From the NCBI GenBank assembly GCA_001566295.1, contig KQ964253.1, forward strand, positions 682,001-746,000: a stretch of 64,000 nt of DNA, read 5' to 3'. The notes beneath the pieces are model-generated. The model ran no database searches, was not told the origin of the DNA, and saw only the letters and a program-made list of their open reading frames with translations. The DNA is from Microdochium bolleyi. Taxonomy: Eukaryota; Ascomycota; Sordariomycetes; Xylariales; Microdochiaceae. Every line of letters begins with the position of its first letter. The first letter of the stretch is position 1. Positions 1-12,660 of the stretch are shown here, in pieces. A program made the translations under genes and the position numbers.

Positions 1-683
1 TGGCCTCGGAGGAGGTGGTGGCAATAACGGTGGCGCCAGCAGCTTTGGCGAACTAAAATACACTTGTCAGTATTTGTGTATAATCATGTATGTGATTTCG
101 CCTTTGCGGGACTCACTTGAAGAGCGAACAAGCTGACGCCGCCAGTGCCCTGAACCAGCACAGTCTGGCCAGGCTTAAGCTCCTTGAGCCCGTACAGAGC
201 ATTCCAGCTCGTGACGCCGGCGCAGGTGAGCGTCGCGGCCTCGTTGTAGCTCAGATTCTTGGGTACGCGCACGAGGCCATCCTGGCTGAATACTGCATAT
301 TGACGTAGAGTTCCGTCGATGACACCACCGAGAGCTGTCATGGCCATCGCGTTGGTAGGCGCCCCGTACAGGTGACCTTGACAGAAGAGAGTGACGACGC
401 GGTCACCCTGCTTCCACTTGCTCACGCGAGAGCCGACCTGGACGACCTCGCCAGCACCATCGGAGCCGCCGACGACAGGCAAGTTCAGGGGCATTGGGTA
501 CTGGCCCTGCGGGATGGCGAGGTCGCGGAAGTTGAGTGACGCGGCGTGCAGCTTGACAAGTACTTCGTTGTCGCCGACCTGGGGGACCTTGGCGTCGACG
601 AGCTCGAGGCCATCGAACCCCTTGTCAGTGCCGGTGATGGTCCACTGCTTCATGCTGGACGGTGCCTGCGGTACGGAGCCCAT
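1..683 (-). CDS. MDR-superfamily NAD(P)-dependent alcohol dehydrogenase / quinone oxidoreductase-like (partial)
   Basis: Zinc-independent-looking medium-chain dehydrogenase/reductase, truncated by the left window edge. The start is ATG at 683 in a good context (ccATGG). Exon 1 is 683-117 (189 codons). An intron with GTGAGT donor and TTTTAG acceptor occupies 53-116, and exon 2 runs 52 to beyond 1 in phase. Visible family features are the N-terminal GroES-like fold (NFRDLAIPQG, then GGSDGAGEVV), the SWNALYG helix, the start of the Rossmann fold (VLVQGTGGVS) and, across the splice, FAKAAGATVIATTSS. The residue block NFRD stands where zinc alcohol dehydrogenases carry a catalytic cysteine, so this is more likely a quinone-reductase-type or YogA-like member. 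The substrate cannot be told. The C-terminal half lies outside the window. Confidence 0.9.
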
Positions 684-2992
684 GGCGTAATAGTGTTTTC
701 GTAAGTGTCTGATGACGGGGTGCTATTGAGAGTGAGTGTGAGACGTCTCGGCGTATGGTATGTGTCAAGGTTAACACAAGTATGAATATTGCGGTTGTGA
801 TGATCTCAAAATGATGATGCCGCTTTCAATTGTGGGAGCACCTGGCTTTATACATGTTTTACATTTTTTCCGCGTGGCTCCTCAGTCTTCCGCAGTTCCC
901 ACCGGCCACAAGCACATATCCTTGACGTCAAGGTAGATGGGGCGAGCAGGCGGTCTTGTCGAGTGGTGCATGTGGGCTCCTCCACTGGATGGAGAACCCG
1001 ACCAGGGCGAGCAGGGGTCGCCTGTCCTCTCTGCTTCTCCAACGGTGTCGTCAGTTGTCCCGAGAGTCACGGTCATTGTGCGGAGTGCCTTCTAACTGAT
1101 AAGAGGGCGAGCTCCCGAGCGGCAGTTGGAAACTGATCGTCAGAAGTAGCATGGCTTGCCAGCATCGGATCAATATACCCCCCTGCTGTGGGTCGATGAC
1201 AAAGCCGCTGTGCTACACTCGGAGCTTCCCGCACGTGCCGAGATACTTCCAGATAATTAATTGGATGGAGAATTGCCGGATGAAACCTCTTAGACGTTTC
1301 TCGATTGCCGCAAGCGCGGAACTGTATGACTGGTGTACACATCGTAGATGGATGCAACCACATCGTCATCAGTCGGACCCTCTCACTCGATAACAATCCT
1401 ACCGGACTGGGCACTAGAGGTCAAGACTGCCAATTTGTCAGCGTCTTGTTCTGGCCCACGAGACTGTGGATTGTGAGCGGCGCGGCCCAAGTGTCCGCCC
1501 GCAGGGTGCTCGATTGTCAAAGGCCTGCACTCTTGGAGGCAGGGCGGGTTAACTTTGATGCCGTTGTGGCTGACACGGCGTGATCTTTGTATCCGTCATG
1601 GTTGCGACAACCTTGTGGAATGGCCTACCAGCCAACGCAGCTCTTGTGCGATATGCACTACGAGATAGGGAGACGTCATGGAACAGTCCGGCTTGCGCGA
1701 TTCGTGGCGATGCCATTTTGAGACTGTCACTCCCGCCCGAATGTGAACTTGCAGCGATCGCAACAACGGTGTGGCTTTCTGGTCAGCGCTGTTGGCGTCC
1801 CCAGCATCTGTCGCTGATGTCAGCGTTGACCACCGACCGAGGTCACTGAACGTGCATGTTCTCTCGTGGTCGAGCCTTTGTTGACGAGGCACGAGGTTGA
1901 ATCGGAGTAAATCTAAAGCCGTGTGCCGGCTCTGTCGAGAATGGCCACAGCCTCTTGTGTCCGTATGTCGATCGGACGTGCCGTCATGAGTCCATGGCTG
2001 ACAGTCTTAGCCTCCAAGCTTGCAGGCGTTTCGTGGACTTGGCCGGACGGGAACTTCTGAGATATGTTCGTGACGATAAAATGCTCCATGTCAGCTTGCG
2101 ACCACCAAGAAAGTCGTCTCCCAGCAGCGTACAAACCACGAGACGTGTGCAGGCAACGACGGGTAGGGCCCTGGTCCGCCCTACCCCACGATGTTCAGGA
2201 ATCTCAAAGGAGTCTAAGCCTCATGCCTCCCTGGCTTGACGAGCTGACCGATGCCATGGGGCCGGCCGGCCCACGCCCGGCCTCCGTGTGGCTCCGCGCT
2301 GCACCGTCGGGAGAGCGTGGGCCACGGCCTTTGGTGTCTGGCAGATTGCCCAACTCAGCATCAAGTCTGTGAAGAAGCCTTCGAGAGATCCGCCGTCTGG
2401 TCGTATGGAGCTGAAACCCATGGAAGGGAGACGGAGCTAAGCTAGAGCGCCGCTTGCTTTTGTGCCTGTTGGCCCCAGGGCGGGGGCGGGATCGTGTGCA
2501 GACCCCCTGCAAGTGCGACTGGCCTTTGTTCCTTCCCCGCCTGGCCCTAGCAGAAGCAGCCAACTTTAGAACCCGCGGTCCAGGGGTTCGATCCTCCTCA
2601 AGTCTTGACTGTCGAGCCACCAGGTACAGACAACACCTCGAGCTGCCCAAGACTGTGCAGGTGTCCTCTTTCTGTAAACCCAACATCTCCTAGGCACCGC
2701 CCAAACCTCCGAACCCAATTGAGAGGCGGACCCAGCTGCGCCTACTCGCATTCCGACCCTGGACATTGCCCTGGCTCCCGTCTGCCTCAACCTCAGCGGA
2801 GACTCTCACGCTCCCTTCCTCTTCTGCACCTTTGCCTTTCACCAATCCTGCTACACCCGGGTCTGATCCATTGCTGAGGTTCGAAGCGGCATCCGCCTGG
2901 CGCTCTCACCACGTTCGAACTTCCTCAACCCTTTAGCCACGTCCTCTGCCCACACACATGTTGCCTGAAGCAGGTATTCGCGACAATCAGCC
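684..2992. other. Divergent intergenic region, no gene seen
   Basis: This 2.3 kb separates the divergent MDR dehydrogenase and GH47 mannosidase genes and must hold both promoters. Open frames here are short, overlap on both strands and resemble no family. A tRNA T-arm-like string (GGTTCGATCC with a partly complementary flank) lies near 2585-2600, but no matching acceptor or anticodon stem was found. Pyrimidine-rich sequence precedes the mannosidase ATG from about 2810, as is common in fungal 5' leaders. Confidence 0.6.
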
Positions 2993-5900
2993 ATGAGGGG
3001 CTTCCGAAGATACAGAGCGTTCGTCGCGTTCGCTGCCATAGCGCTCTTCATCTTGTACCGTGTCTCCTTCAGCAGCGAGGACCCATGGGACAGATTCAAG
3101 AACGTCGGCTCGACCGCTGGCTCTCGACCCGTCGATAAGGCACCACCCCCGAAGGCGCCTCCCTCGAATCACGGTACTTCCGACCACGCGCCCTTGGCCG
3201 GCGGCAGCACAAATCTCCGACCTGACGTCAAGCAGCCGTCGCCACCGAAGCCCGCAATCGAAGACGATCCTCGAAAGCCAAAAATCCCAGACCTGACGGG
3301 AGTTGCCAGCAACGACGGCCATGCCGATACGTACAACCCCAGCTCTGCCGTTACACCGGGCAAGTCCACCAGTGACTCACATAGCCCCAACGCCGCCGCC
3401 GCTGCAGACGACGACGACGACGACCATTCATCCCTTATCAACCAGAAGCCGACAGGAGGTGACAAGCCTTCGACCGGGACCGCACACGATGATACTCTCA
3501 ATATTCCTGACAGGATTCTTGACCAGGGCAGTCACCACGACGCCGTGAACCATGGATCATTGGGCGACAGCTACTCAGAGGGTGCTGGCCACGCGAACAA
3601 GCCAAAGCAAGACCACTGGAAGAAGCCCTCCCAACATTTCCCGATCCCTACAGAGTCGATAGCCCCCCTGCCGACAGGGAAGCCTGTCAACATCCCAACC
3701 ATTCAATTTGCGTTTGGAAAGGAGACGCCCGAGGTTCAGAAGGTACGAGAGGCGCGGCTTGCCAAAGTCCGAGCAGAAGCTGTTAGGGCCTGGAAAGGCT
3801 ACCGCAAATACGCATTCGGCCACGACGAGCTGTCTCCTGTTACCAAAAAATACCGCGACCCTTTCTGTGGATGGGCTGCCACCCTCGTTGACAGTCTCGA
3901 TACTCTGTGGATCATGGGTTTGAAGGACGAGTTCGAAGAGGCTGTTAAAGCCGTTGCAGAGATCGATTTTACGACCACTCCCAAGACTGAGATCCCCGTC
4001 TTCGAAACCACGATTCGCTACCTGGGTGGACTGCTTGCCGCCTACGATGTCAGCGGTGGTAAGACTGTCAGCACTCACAAGGTTCTTCTCGATAAGGCTG
4101 TTGAGCTTGCAGAGATCCTCATGGGAGTCTTTGACACGCCAAACCATATGCCGATCTTATTCTACAACTGGAGGCCTGCTGCTATGGAAAGGGCGAAGCG
4201 CGCATCATCGTCGGTGAATCTTGCGGAGCTAGGTTCCCTATCGATGGAGTTTACACGCCTCGCTCAACTCACAAAAGAGAACAAGTACTATGATGCCATT
4301 GACCGCATCACTAATGCACTCCAAGAATGGCAGAACCGTGGCACAACGCTTGCGGGCATCTTCCCAGACAGTGTGGATGCTGCCGGATGCAACCGGACTG
4401 CCGAGGCAGAGCGGATCTCGGCAATGCAGAATGAAGCGGCTGGCCGTGCGCAACAGTCGACACCAAAATCCAGCACGTACCTCGAGAATGCCAAAGGAAG
4501 AGCTCACGCCAAGGGATTCTCTGTTGACGAAGGCGATCTCGCAGTAACCAGCCACAACCATCAAGATCCCGTACCTGGCGAGTCATACCTCGGCGGCTCC
4601 CAGAATAACGTCGAGGGCAAGGGCTCCTCCAACCTCGTTCGCAGAACGAATTATGCTGCCGAAACGTGGGACCCTTCTATGGGCCTTAGTCTCGGTTCGG
4701 GATCAGAACTTGACTGCATCCCTCAAGGACTAACCCCAGGTGGCTTCAGTGAATCTTACGGCATGGGCGGTGGCCAAGATAGCACATACGAGTATTTCCC
4801 CAAGCAGTACCTGCTTCTCGGCGGACTTGAGTCCAAGTACAAGACGATGCATCAGAAAGTGGCCGCGGCTGTCAAGAAGTGGCTGCTCTTCCGTCCCATG
4901 GTCCCGGACCGTGATCTTCTGTTCTCGGCCAAGGTGACAACTAGGGGCCACCCTGTCGACGACGCACGAACCGAGTATGAGGTATCTCATCTCACCTGCT
5001 TCCTTGGCGGCATGTTTGGCATGGCAGGCAAGATCTTTAACGAGCCGGACGACGTGGAGATTGCCAAGAGATTGACAGATGGATGCGTTTGGGCATACGA
5101 GAGCATGCCCAGCGGGATCATGCCCGAGGGCGCCTACGTCGTGCCGTGCACCAATGTGAAGAAGTGCGCTTTCAACGAGACTCTCTGGTGGCAAGCTCTT
5201 GACCCCCTTGCGGCCACGCGGGATGCACAACTCGACGACTATTACAAGCGTGTCGAGGAGCTCAAGGCATTGAGGGCTCAACGTGGCCACGCTACTGATG
5301 AAGAGGAGCAAGGCACTCATAAGTTCCGCGTCAGCCATGCCTCCAGCAAAGACGAGAAATGGGCAAAGGCGCGACCAGACGATAGCGCCGGCTCTGACAA
5401 CGACACCAATCACTTCAAGCGTGCGGCGCTTCCGCCTCCAACACCGGAAAAGAATACTGACCGCACTGCCCTTTCGTCATTCAACCAGAACAGCCCGCTC
5501 GGCGCGACAAGCGATGACGAGGATGAGCAGATTCCTCTAGACATGACGCTGCCTGCTCGCCCGCAGTCGCACAAGGAATATGTCCAGGACCGCATAGCGA
5601 ACGAGAAGCTTCCTCCGGGCTTCACTGATATTCGATTCTCGAGCTACATTCTGAGGTCAGTGCGCCATCTGCTCCTTGCAACACTCGCTCCACAGAGATG
5701 CTGACGTGTGGTTATCATTAGACCCGAAGCCATAGAATCAGTGTGGTACATGTACCGCATCACTGGTGACACCACCTGGCAAGACAAGGGATGGAAGATG
5801 TTTGAGGCCATCATCCGCCACACCCAGACCGAGGCCGGCCACAGCGCAATTCACGATGTCATGCGGTCGAACCCGGACAAAAAGGATGAGATGGAGTCAT

Positions 5901-6016
5901 TCTGGCTTGCCGAAACCCTGAAGTACTTCTTCTTGCTGTATTCCACACCCGACGTGATCAGTCTGGATGAGTGGGTGCTCAATACCGAGGCGCACCCATT
6001 CAGAAGACCGTCGTGA
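2993..6016 (+). CDS. Class I alpha-1,2-mannosidase, glycoside hydrolase family 47
   Basis: Trims alpha-1,2-linked mannose from N-glycans in the ER or Golgi. Exons are 2993-5655 and 5722-6016 (GTCAGT donor, ATTAG acceptor), giving 985 residues. Residues about 9-27 form one hydrophobic segment after a basic start, indicating a type II membrane anchor. A Pro/Asp/Ser-rich stem of roughly 220 residues follows. GH47 hallmarks run in order: DPFCGWAATLVDSLDTLWIMG (Cys at about 292), FETTIRYLGGL, GSLSMEF, ESYGMGGGQDSTYEY, HLTCFLGGMFGMAG, DGCVWAYESMPSGIMPE, YILRPEAIES, and TEAHP at 976-980, whose Thr binds calcium in the family. The two cysteines in the HLTCF and DGCVW motifs correspond to the conserved disulfide. 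The protein is far longer than the usual 500-600 residues because of the stem and low-complexity insertions within the catalytic region. Golgi/ER-type is favoured over EDEM-type, but the clade is not settled. Confidence 0.93.
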
Positions 6017-6889
6017 GGCCTGCACGGTACTGAAATGTCTGAGGGACAAGCTCTTGAACCAGCTCAGGGTTCGCGGATATTACAAGAAGAAAAGGGGGCA
6101 TCAAGTTTGTATATACCTATATATCATGAACTTGCCGTGCTTCGCGGAAGCGGTAGCATGATCCCATTGGGGAGTCCGGCGTATATCTCTATTCTCGGCG
6201 AGAAGCCAGGGTCGAGAGACTCTTTGCAAACATTATTCGGCTTCTCGAAATTTACCACCTACACAAAGCTGCCACACTGCACAATTGCGCCGGCATCCAT
6301 CCTTCGACGTCAAAGCGGTGGAGAGCCGAGCCCTGTCGAGGCAGGATGTACTCTTCGCAAAACTCTGGGGAGCCTCAGTGTAGTGTTGGTGAGGAACCTG
6401 ATGTTACCATAGGTTGTGCCTGCCTGCTGTCTTGCACTCCACTGCAGTTGCTGCTCTGATAACGGAAGGTCTATTCTCCCTCAGTCACGACAAAACACGA
6501 CATACACGTCACCAGCACAGCGGCGATATCCTGGCCATGGTGATCAACACCCTGCAAAGCTCCGCAGGCGGTGCACATCCTTCCGAATTCGGCAGGTGTC
6601 ACCCAGCATCGGCAGCTCGCAACCACCGGGACCTCCCCGAAGCAGCACGACCGCTATCTCCAATGTGACGATATGGACCAACTTCGCGGGGCCATCGCGA
6701 TACATTGCTGCAGTGGCCGACCGTGGCTCTGCGCTACGTGCTTTTCCTTCGCTAGCACTTGAGTACATATAATCGCCGTCGGCTACGCACGACCACTTGG
6801 CGCTCTGATCTTTCTCCCGTTCCTACGCGAGAGCTTAAGCTTAGTCTCGTTGCAAGAAACTGTTGCCCCGGCCGCCACAACATCAAAAG
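6017..6889. other. Intergenic region, no gene seen
   Basis: Contains the 3' flank of the GH47 gene and the promoter of the M6-like protease gene. Only short overlapping frames are present. No repeat, tRNA or recognised protein fragment was found. Confidence 0.55.
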
Positions 6890-8878
6890 ATGGCCCCTTT
6901 GTTGCTTCACGCACTTCTGGCGGCTGGGCTTTGGCTTCCGCAGCTAGTCGACTCGGCGCCATTCCCGTCAACCAACGACCCATTCGCCATCATTGACCCT
7001 CAAAAATGGGTGCTCCCCGACAATATGACATGGGACGACTATGTCCGCCCGCCGGGGACGAACTGGGGAGACTCCTCCAGAAAGGGCTCAATCCGTAACT
7101 TCAATATCGCCCTCGTCGCAGTGGACTATTCCGACATGCCGTTCGTAATCACACAGGCTGCACAGTCGACAGTGTTCAAGAATCCTCAGCCTGTCGTGTC
7201 GGGTGTCAAACGTGAAGACGTCCCGTCTTTCTACAGGTATTTGCTGAACACGCAGAACGAGCTCAATCGTGGGCATACCCTTCACGAGTATTGGATGGAG
7301 GACTCTTCTGGCCGATATGGTGTAGACTTAACGGCGTTTGGTCCTTATAAACTACCCGCAAAGTCTTATCAATACGGCGTCGACAACGCTGCCAGCGGCT
7401 TCAATCCTGGAGCATGTCCTGGTGGCGAGCGATGCTCTATCAACATCCGCACTGATGCTCTGGGCGCATGGCGCGCGGCGGTGGGCAACGAGATAGCCAG
7501 CTCCTTTGAATTGGTCTTCATCCTCTCGGCTGGGCAAGATGAGTCGTCAACGTGGCAAGAGTTCGGCGAAATGATGTTCCAGACCAAGGAGGATGTTACC
7601 GAGGTCTTCGGGCCGCCCGACGCGAACCTGACAAACTACGCGCGCACCCGCTACGTAGAATGGACCTCTTGGGCCTCTGCCTCGACAATCTGGCCTAATG
7701 CAGGCTCTGGCTCCTCAACACAGGCTGAGAGCTCAGGAATGGGTACATATGCTCACGAATTGAGCCATCTGCTGGGAATAGGAGACAACTATGCGAACAG
7801 CTTTGTTGGGCGACGAGACTACATGGGCCCTTTTGCTATGCTCAGCCGCGGATCGTTCAATGGCCCTGGCGGTCCACACACTCGCTGGCATATTCCGGCA
7901 CAAAGCGGAGGCGCCTTGGGCTCCTTACATACGGTTCGTGAGAAGACTCAGCTGGGATTGCTTGATGCTTCTGAGATTCTCTCCATTTCTCGCGAGGAGC
8001 TGCCCAAAGTTGGCATCGTTGTCACAGAGCTCATCGCGAGATCAGTCCAGCCTGGGGATGAACACCGCATCAGCCTCAAGATCTCGCTCGACAAGGACCT
8101 CTCAGCGTGCGATTACCAAAATGACCCGTTGTGTGATGGAGGGGGTTTCGAAGCCTATGAGCTTGAAGTAATAGATCGCATGGGAGCCGACTCCTTCGTC
8201 ACAGACTCGGGTGTTATGATAACGAAGACTCGCCGCAGTGGATCGAACTTCCAATGGATCATCGACGCAAACCCGCAAGACATCAACATTGTGGACTTCT
8301 ACCGTCCGGACGGATCGCCGTCCATGCTGACAATTGGCGACTACCGCCAGCTTTCAGATGCGCTGTTCCATGCAGGAACGCGTTCTGGTAGTAAGTATGA
8401 GTACATCGACGTGGCGAATCGTCTCCATCTGTACGTCCTTGGAGTGCGTCGCGACCAGTCTGGAGTCCTGTTCTACACCATCGGAGCACGCTCGCTCGAT
8501 GGTGCTGGGCCGAGTACACCAGGAATCAATCTTGGGGATGGTATTACTTCTGGAGGCTCTACGACTACTCTCGGTGTGAGTTGCACCTTCCAGCTCACCA
8601 ACACGGGCTCTTTCGCCGAGGCCGGGGGCTTGGATGCATCGACTACAGCTGCTCTCAAGTCGGACATCTATCGATTGGCCGTGACTGTCGAAGGAGACGG
8701 GTGGCAGGTCGTACTGCCGAATGAGCTGGCTACTGCACGCTATGGCGAAGAGACGGCCGTCAACGTTGCGGTAAAAGCCAAGGATGGTGCTACTACACGG
8801 GCCGTTGTGCATTTGACAGCCACTTCTGAGTCTGATCCATCAGTCCGCGCCACAAAGGAGTGCAGAGTAACACTCTAA
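6890..8878 (+). CDS. Secreted M6-like metalloprotease
   Basis: Single-exon gene for 662 residues. The frame opens upstream with a TTG at 6863, but the first ATG at 6890 begins a clean signal peptide (MAPLLLHALLAAGLWLP, cleavage near VDSA/PF), so 6890 is taken as the start. The zinc-binding motif HELSH is at residues 289-293 inside YAHELSHLLGIGDNY, matching HExxH metalloproteases. The layout (early WVLPDNMTWDDY segment, central catalytic part, C-terminal beta-rich part) fits the peptidase M6-like (immune inhibitor A-related) proteins seen in fungal secretomes. The mature enzyme should act outside the cell. A potential N-glycosylation site lies in DNMTWD. The specific substrate is unknown. Confidence 0.88.
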   Translation: MAPLLLHALLAAGLWLPQLVDSAPFPSTNDPFAIIDPQKWVLPDNMTWDDYVRPPGTNWGDSSRKGSIRNFNIALVAVDYSDMPFVITQAAQSTVFKNPQPVVSGVKREDVPSFYRYLLNTQNELNRGHTLHEYWMEDSSGRYGVDLTAFGPYKLPAKSYQYGVDNAASGFNPGACPGGERCSINIRTDALGAWRAAVGNEIASSFELVFILSAGQDESSTWQEFGEMMFQTKEDVTEVFGPPDANLTNYARTRYVEWTSWASASTIWPNAGSGSSTQAESSGMGTYAHELSHLLGIGDNYANSFVGRRDYMGPFAMLSRGSFNGPGGPHTRWHIPAQSGGALGSLHTVREKTQLGLLDASEILSISREELPKVGIVVTELIARSVQPGDEHRISLKISLDKDLSACDYQNDPLCDGGGFEAYELEVIDRMGADSFVTDSGVMITKTRRSGSNFQWIIDANPQDINIVDFYRPDGSPSMLTIGDYRQLSDALFHAGTRSGSKYEYIDVANRLHLYVLGVRRDQSGVLFYTIGARSLDGAGPSTPGINLGDGITSGGSTTTLGVSCTFQLTNTGSFAEAGGLDASTTAALKSDIYRLAVTVEGDGWQVVLPNELATARYGEETAVNVAVKAKDGATTRAVVHLTATSESDPSVRATKECRVTL

Positions 8879-11800
8879 AATTGTTGAGAGTAGTCTGTTA
8901 GCGGCATCCCTTCCAACTTCACAGACCGGCATTTCTTACACGAAATCATAGCTCGAGAGCAAGGAATCTACCAGGGATTGAAAGTTCAACGTTTGCCTTT
9001 GTGACACCGCAACGGCGCTCAGTACGGACTCAGGCGAGCTGAGAGTCGTAGGTGTGAAGTGGCGTCACGTTATCAGGCCACCACCGTCCCAATGCAGCAG
9101 GCATCCCCCTCCCGCGCCTCCACGTGGTGTTCACCCTTGCGGCACTCAGGGGCAATAGAGGCTCGGCGCAGAGTCAGCTTGAGGCCGGGCCTTCATGGTG
9201 AACAGTTGATTGGCCCGGCCTCGTTGGAGTAATGCGTGCAGCTATGGTATTCTCTTCAACCTTGGTACGGAGACGCTCCTGTCCTTGGCAGCCACACAGA
9301 TGCCGCAAGTGCTTGACCAGGATGGTTCAACTATCCGGAGCTCGGCACATGGGATCAGCGACTTTCTCAGCCGCTTTCTCGAATAAGCTGTGCCGCACGG
9401 AACATGTAACAGCCGTAACACTCACCGCATGGCCTTCTCTTCGTATCAGAAGGTGAACGGGCCGCTTGACACGAGCAACGTGTATCATGGCTCTCCCTAT
9501 CGCCGCATCTGAGCGCGAGAGAACCCGAAAACAAGTTCATTGGCTTTTCGCCTACGTACCTAGAGAGAATGACACAAATCCGGAGACTAAACAGGACATG
9601 TCCAACCCGAACCCGGGGCAAGTTGGCCCCAGTCAGGGGCTCGGCCGAATGGGTGTCACGCTATGGAGGGGTCAGATAACTTAGTGGCAGCGCAGATAAT
9701 CCCCAGATTCTGCACGTCTCAGGGATACCTCGTTATTTTCACGTGAGGAAAGCATGGTCAGGGACGAGGATGCAAGGCGCCTCGGGCGCGTGGCGTTTCC
9801 AAGATGAGCAGCAAGGATGTCCGCGAGTCGTGCCAAGGACCCATTCTCGAGGGTTCTCTTGACAGGGAATGTTAGCCACGTCTCGGTAGTGTCTCCTCTG
9901 TCGACCAAGGTTTACTCGTTCCAGGACAACATGAGGGACTTCCAGGGGCAACTGCCACATGGCACAAGAGGATCGCTGCTTTTGCGCCATCCTGGAGGTC
10001 GCACGCCTGATCGTCCGCGAACATCTGCTGTTCGCTCCATCAATGTCACAGTCGCTTTTGTTCAGGAACACCTTCACCGTCTCCACTGGAGGCCGAGTGG
10101 GTAGTTGGCCGCATGTCTCCGAGGCGGTTTCGTGCCGATGAAACTCTGAAAACTGGGGGCTTCCATTGTCACCCAGCACATCGCCTGGAGGCCAGCAGCT
10201 TCAGCCTTTTGGGGGTAGATGATGTTGTGCCCGGAGTGGGAAGGTGATGGCCCTGCGGCCTTCCCAGGGGTACCCGAGCAGGACACCAGGGTCTGGAGCC
10301 TGGAGTTCTCGGCAGACAGGTGCCGCGTCGCTGCAGCCGTTGCAGGATGCGGCAAGGGAACCTGGCGATCCTTTCAGCACTCGGTAACAGTAACCGGACA
10401 AGAACAGGATGGGCGATCGATCGACAAGTCCCCGAAGACTCCCGGCGAAAAGCACTTAGGGCACGATGAACAACAGCCACAGCCAACACGAAGTGAGATG
10501 GCCCAAGGCACAACCAGGACGGCATGCTCTGTCAGCGTGATTTAGCGCCCATGTTCTATGAGCACAGGCCGGCCACATGTTGCGTTCGGTTCCGAGGCCC
10601 CGATGCTCCGCGCAACACCAGCCCCCACACCACTTTTCCAGAGCGACGAGCCCGCCTCGCCTGCAACCCAGGACAGCCGACAATGCAACCCTCGGAGCAA
10701 CAGGTGAGACACAGCTGCGACCTGAGTGTGCTTAACTGGGGCAGCCGAGCCAGATCCATGTTCGATACTCCATACTGCGTTATGACCAACCCCGCGGTGC
10801 GGTCGTTAGTTATGCTGCGTGCTCCACGAAAGGGCGCCAGTGTTGGGGCAAGTTCGCCCTCGCGGCCCCGTCCGGAGGCGAAGGCGTGGGCTCGTTGCCC
10901 CATGGGCAGTCTGCAGTGGAGGACGATGAAGACGTTGCGGAGGCGCCCCATTGCTGAAGGGTTCCTCGTTTCATTGAGCAGCTTCCGCGCCCGACAGACG
11001 ATCTCCATTGTCACTTCGACACGATTACTGAACAAGGATGCCGGCGACCACTTCCCCCTCTCGGACCGATGAGGGCGGCGGCGTCCACTTCTTTACTGAA
11101 TGCAGGGCACAAGGATGACCTCGCTTAGAGTCGGGGAGGCAGTTGTTCAGGCCTTGTTGGTTCTTGGGCGTGGCTTCGCTTCTATCATCCATGCTCGACA
11201 GGGAAGATTGAGCTGAGCCGCCAAGAATGTCTCCTGCATGTTCTGGAAGACCCTGCCTGGCGGGCTATTGGACGCCATCGGGTTTTGGGGGCGCCCAAAG
11301 CAGAGGAGCCTCCGACGCGCAGCATACCTAACAGGTCTATGCCGGCAGGCAAACACAGCCAGCCGAGCCAGGCCTGTGTCCTCCCTCGTGGCATGGAAGA
11401 CAGTGTGTTGCCTGGCTGCTCTTGGAGCTGCCCCAAGAAGACATGCCACCTTAGCGCCGGTCGATCAGCACACCAGCGCGCGGGCGGGCGCACGGCGAAT
11501 GAAACTAGTGCATCATGTCATAATCAAAGTGGTTCCTGGACGCGCAAGCCTTCGCTTCCTCGGGTATCCCAAGGTTGGCTTTCAGTGAGATTTTGCTGCT
11601 CGCTTGTTGACCAGATGAGGACGCATCGAGCCACTTGTCCGTGCTCATAGTGGGCGTGGGCCTGCGAGGACAAAACTGTGCACCGAAGCTCTGGAGAACG
11701 ACGAGGATGTCGTTTCCCAGAATCGGGGAACCGACAGGGTTGCCGAAGCGTTCCGGTGCTCGAGTCAGCACCGTTCAGGGGGTCAACCACCTCCCAGTAC

Positions 11801-12660
11801 CTCACGTTGTGCTTGATACGATCTCAGGTGCTTGGCACAGATGGGTCGTTGGGTAGGGTTCTGGCCTTGTCGCGAACCATTCTGGTTCGGGTCGTGAAGC
11901 CCGTCTTGCTTTCCAATCCGCCTGGTGCGGATGTTCAGCTGTGTTTCTCATGCATTCTTCTCCTTCTCCGCTCACACACAACAGACGCACCAGCATGTGC
12001 ACAAAGACTGGTCATTCCTCTCATACCTAGACCCGGCGCCGTCCGTCCCTCACTCAATAGTTCGTCCTTCGTGCTACATGGGTTGCCTTTGCCGCCCACC
12101 ACCAACCTCCAACACGCTTATCAACGCCATCCAGCCCAGCACCACGTCGCCACCGGGGTTTGCCCGAGAGCACGCCACGCCACGGCACAGCAGCCGCCGT
12201 CGCAATAACCGTTTGACTCGCTCGGACATTTGGTGGAAAGGAGGCCTAGAGCGTTGACCGACCCTTCCGCTGGTAGTTCCGAACGGCACAACCCGACGAG
12301 CAGATTAACCCCCCCAAGCCATATCGAGAGAGAGGCCCCGAGCGGAAAGAGCAGCTCGCCTGTTATCTGGCGACGCTTGCGAGACCGGGCCGCACCCGCC
12401 CAGGAAGACCGTTCCTTGGCCAAGGCCGCTCGCCCTCTGTGTTGCTGCTGTCAAAGGTAGATTGTTATTACCCGCCCAGTATCCGGACCTGATCGGCAGT
12501 CAAACCTTCCCCAAACTCTCTTTTACGCAATTCCCCCCAAGCAAGGACCAGTCAAGTCTTCGTCTGTCGGCTCGCGGCAGGCTTGTCTTAGGATCCATCA
12601 TCCTCCTGTCAAATTCCTCACTTTCGCAAGCGTTCCGACCGCGCGAGTCCAGCAACAAAC
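8879..12660. other. Gene-poor stretch
   Basis: Nearly 3.8 kb between the M6-like protease and the receptor-like gene. Frames of up to about 180 codons occur on both strands but overlap each other, are Arg/Pro/Ser-rich as expected of GC-rich noncoding DNA, and carry no motif. No tRNA, tandem array or transposase fragment was seen. The last few hundred bases should be the promoter and 5' leader of the gene starting at 12661. Confidence 0.5.

Noticed and set aside
2500..2620. Possible tRNA, from a GGTTCGATCC string with a partly paired T-arm
   Set aside because: No complementary acceptor 5' strand or anticodon stem could be placed at the right distance. Probably a chance B-box.
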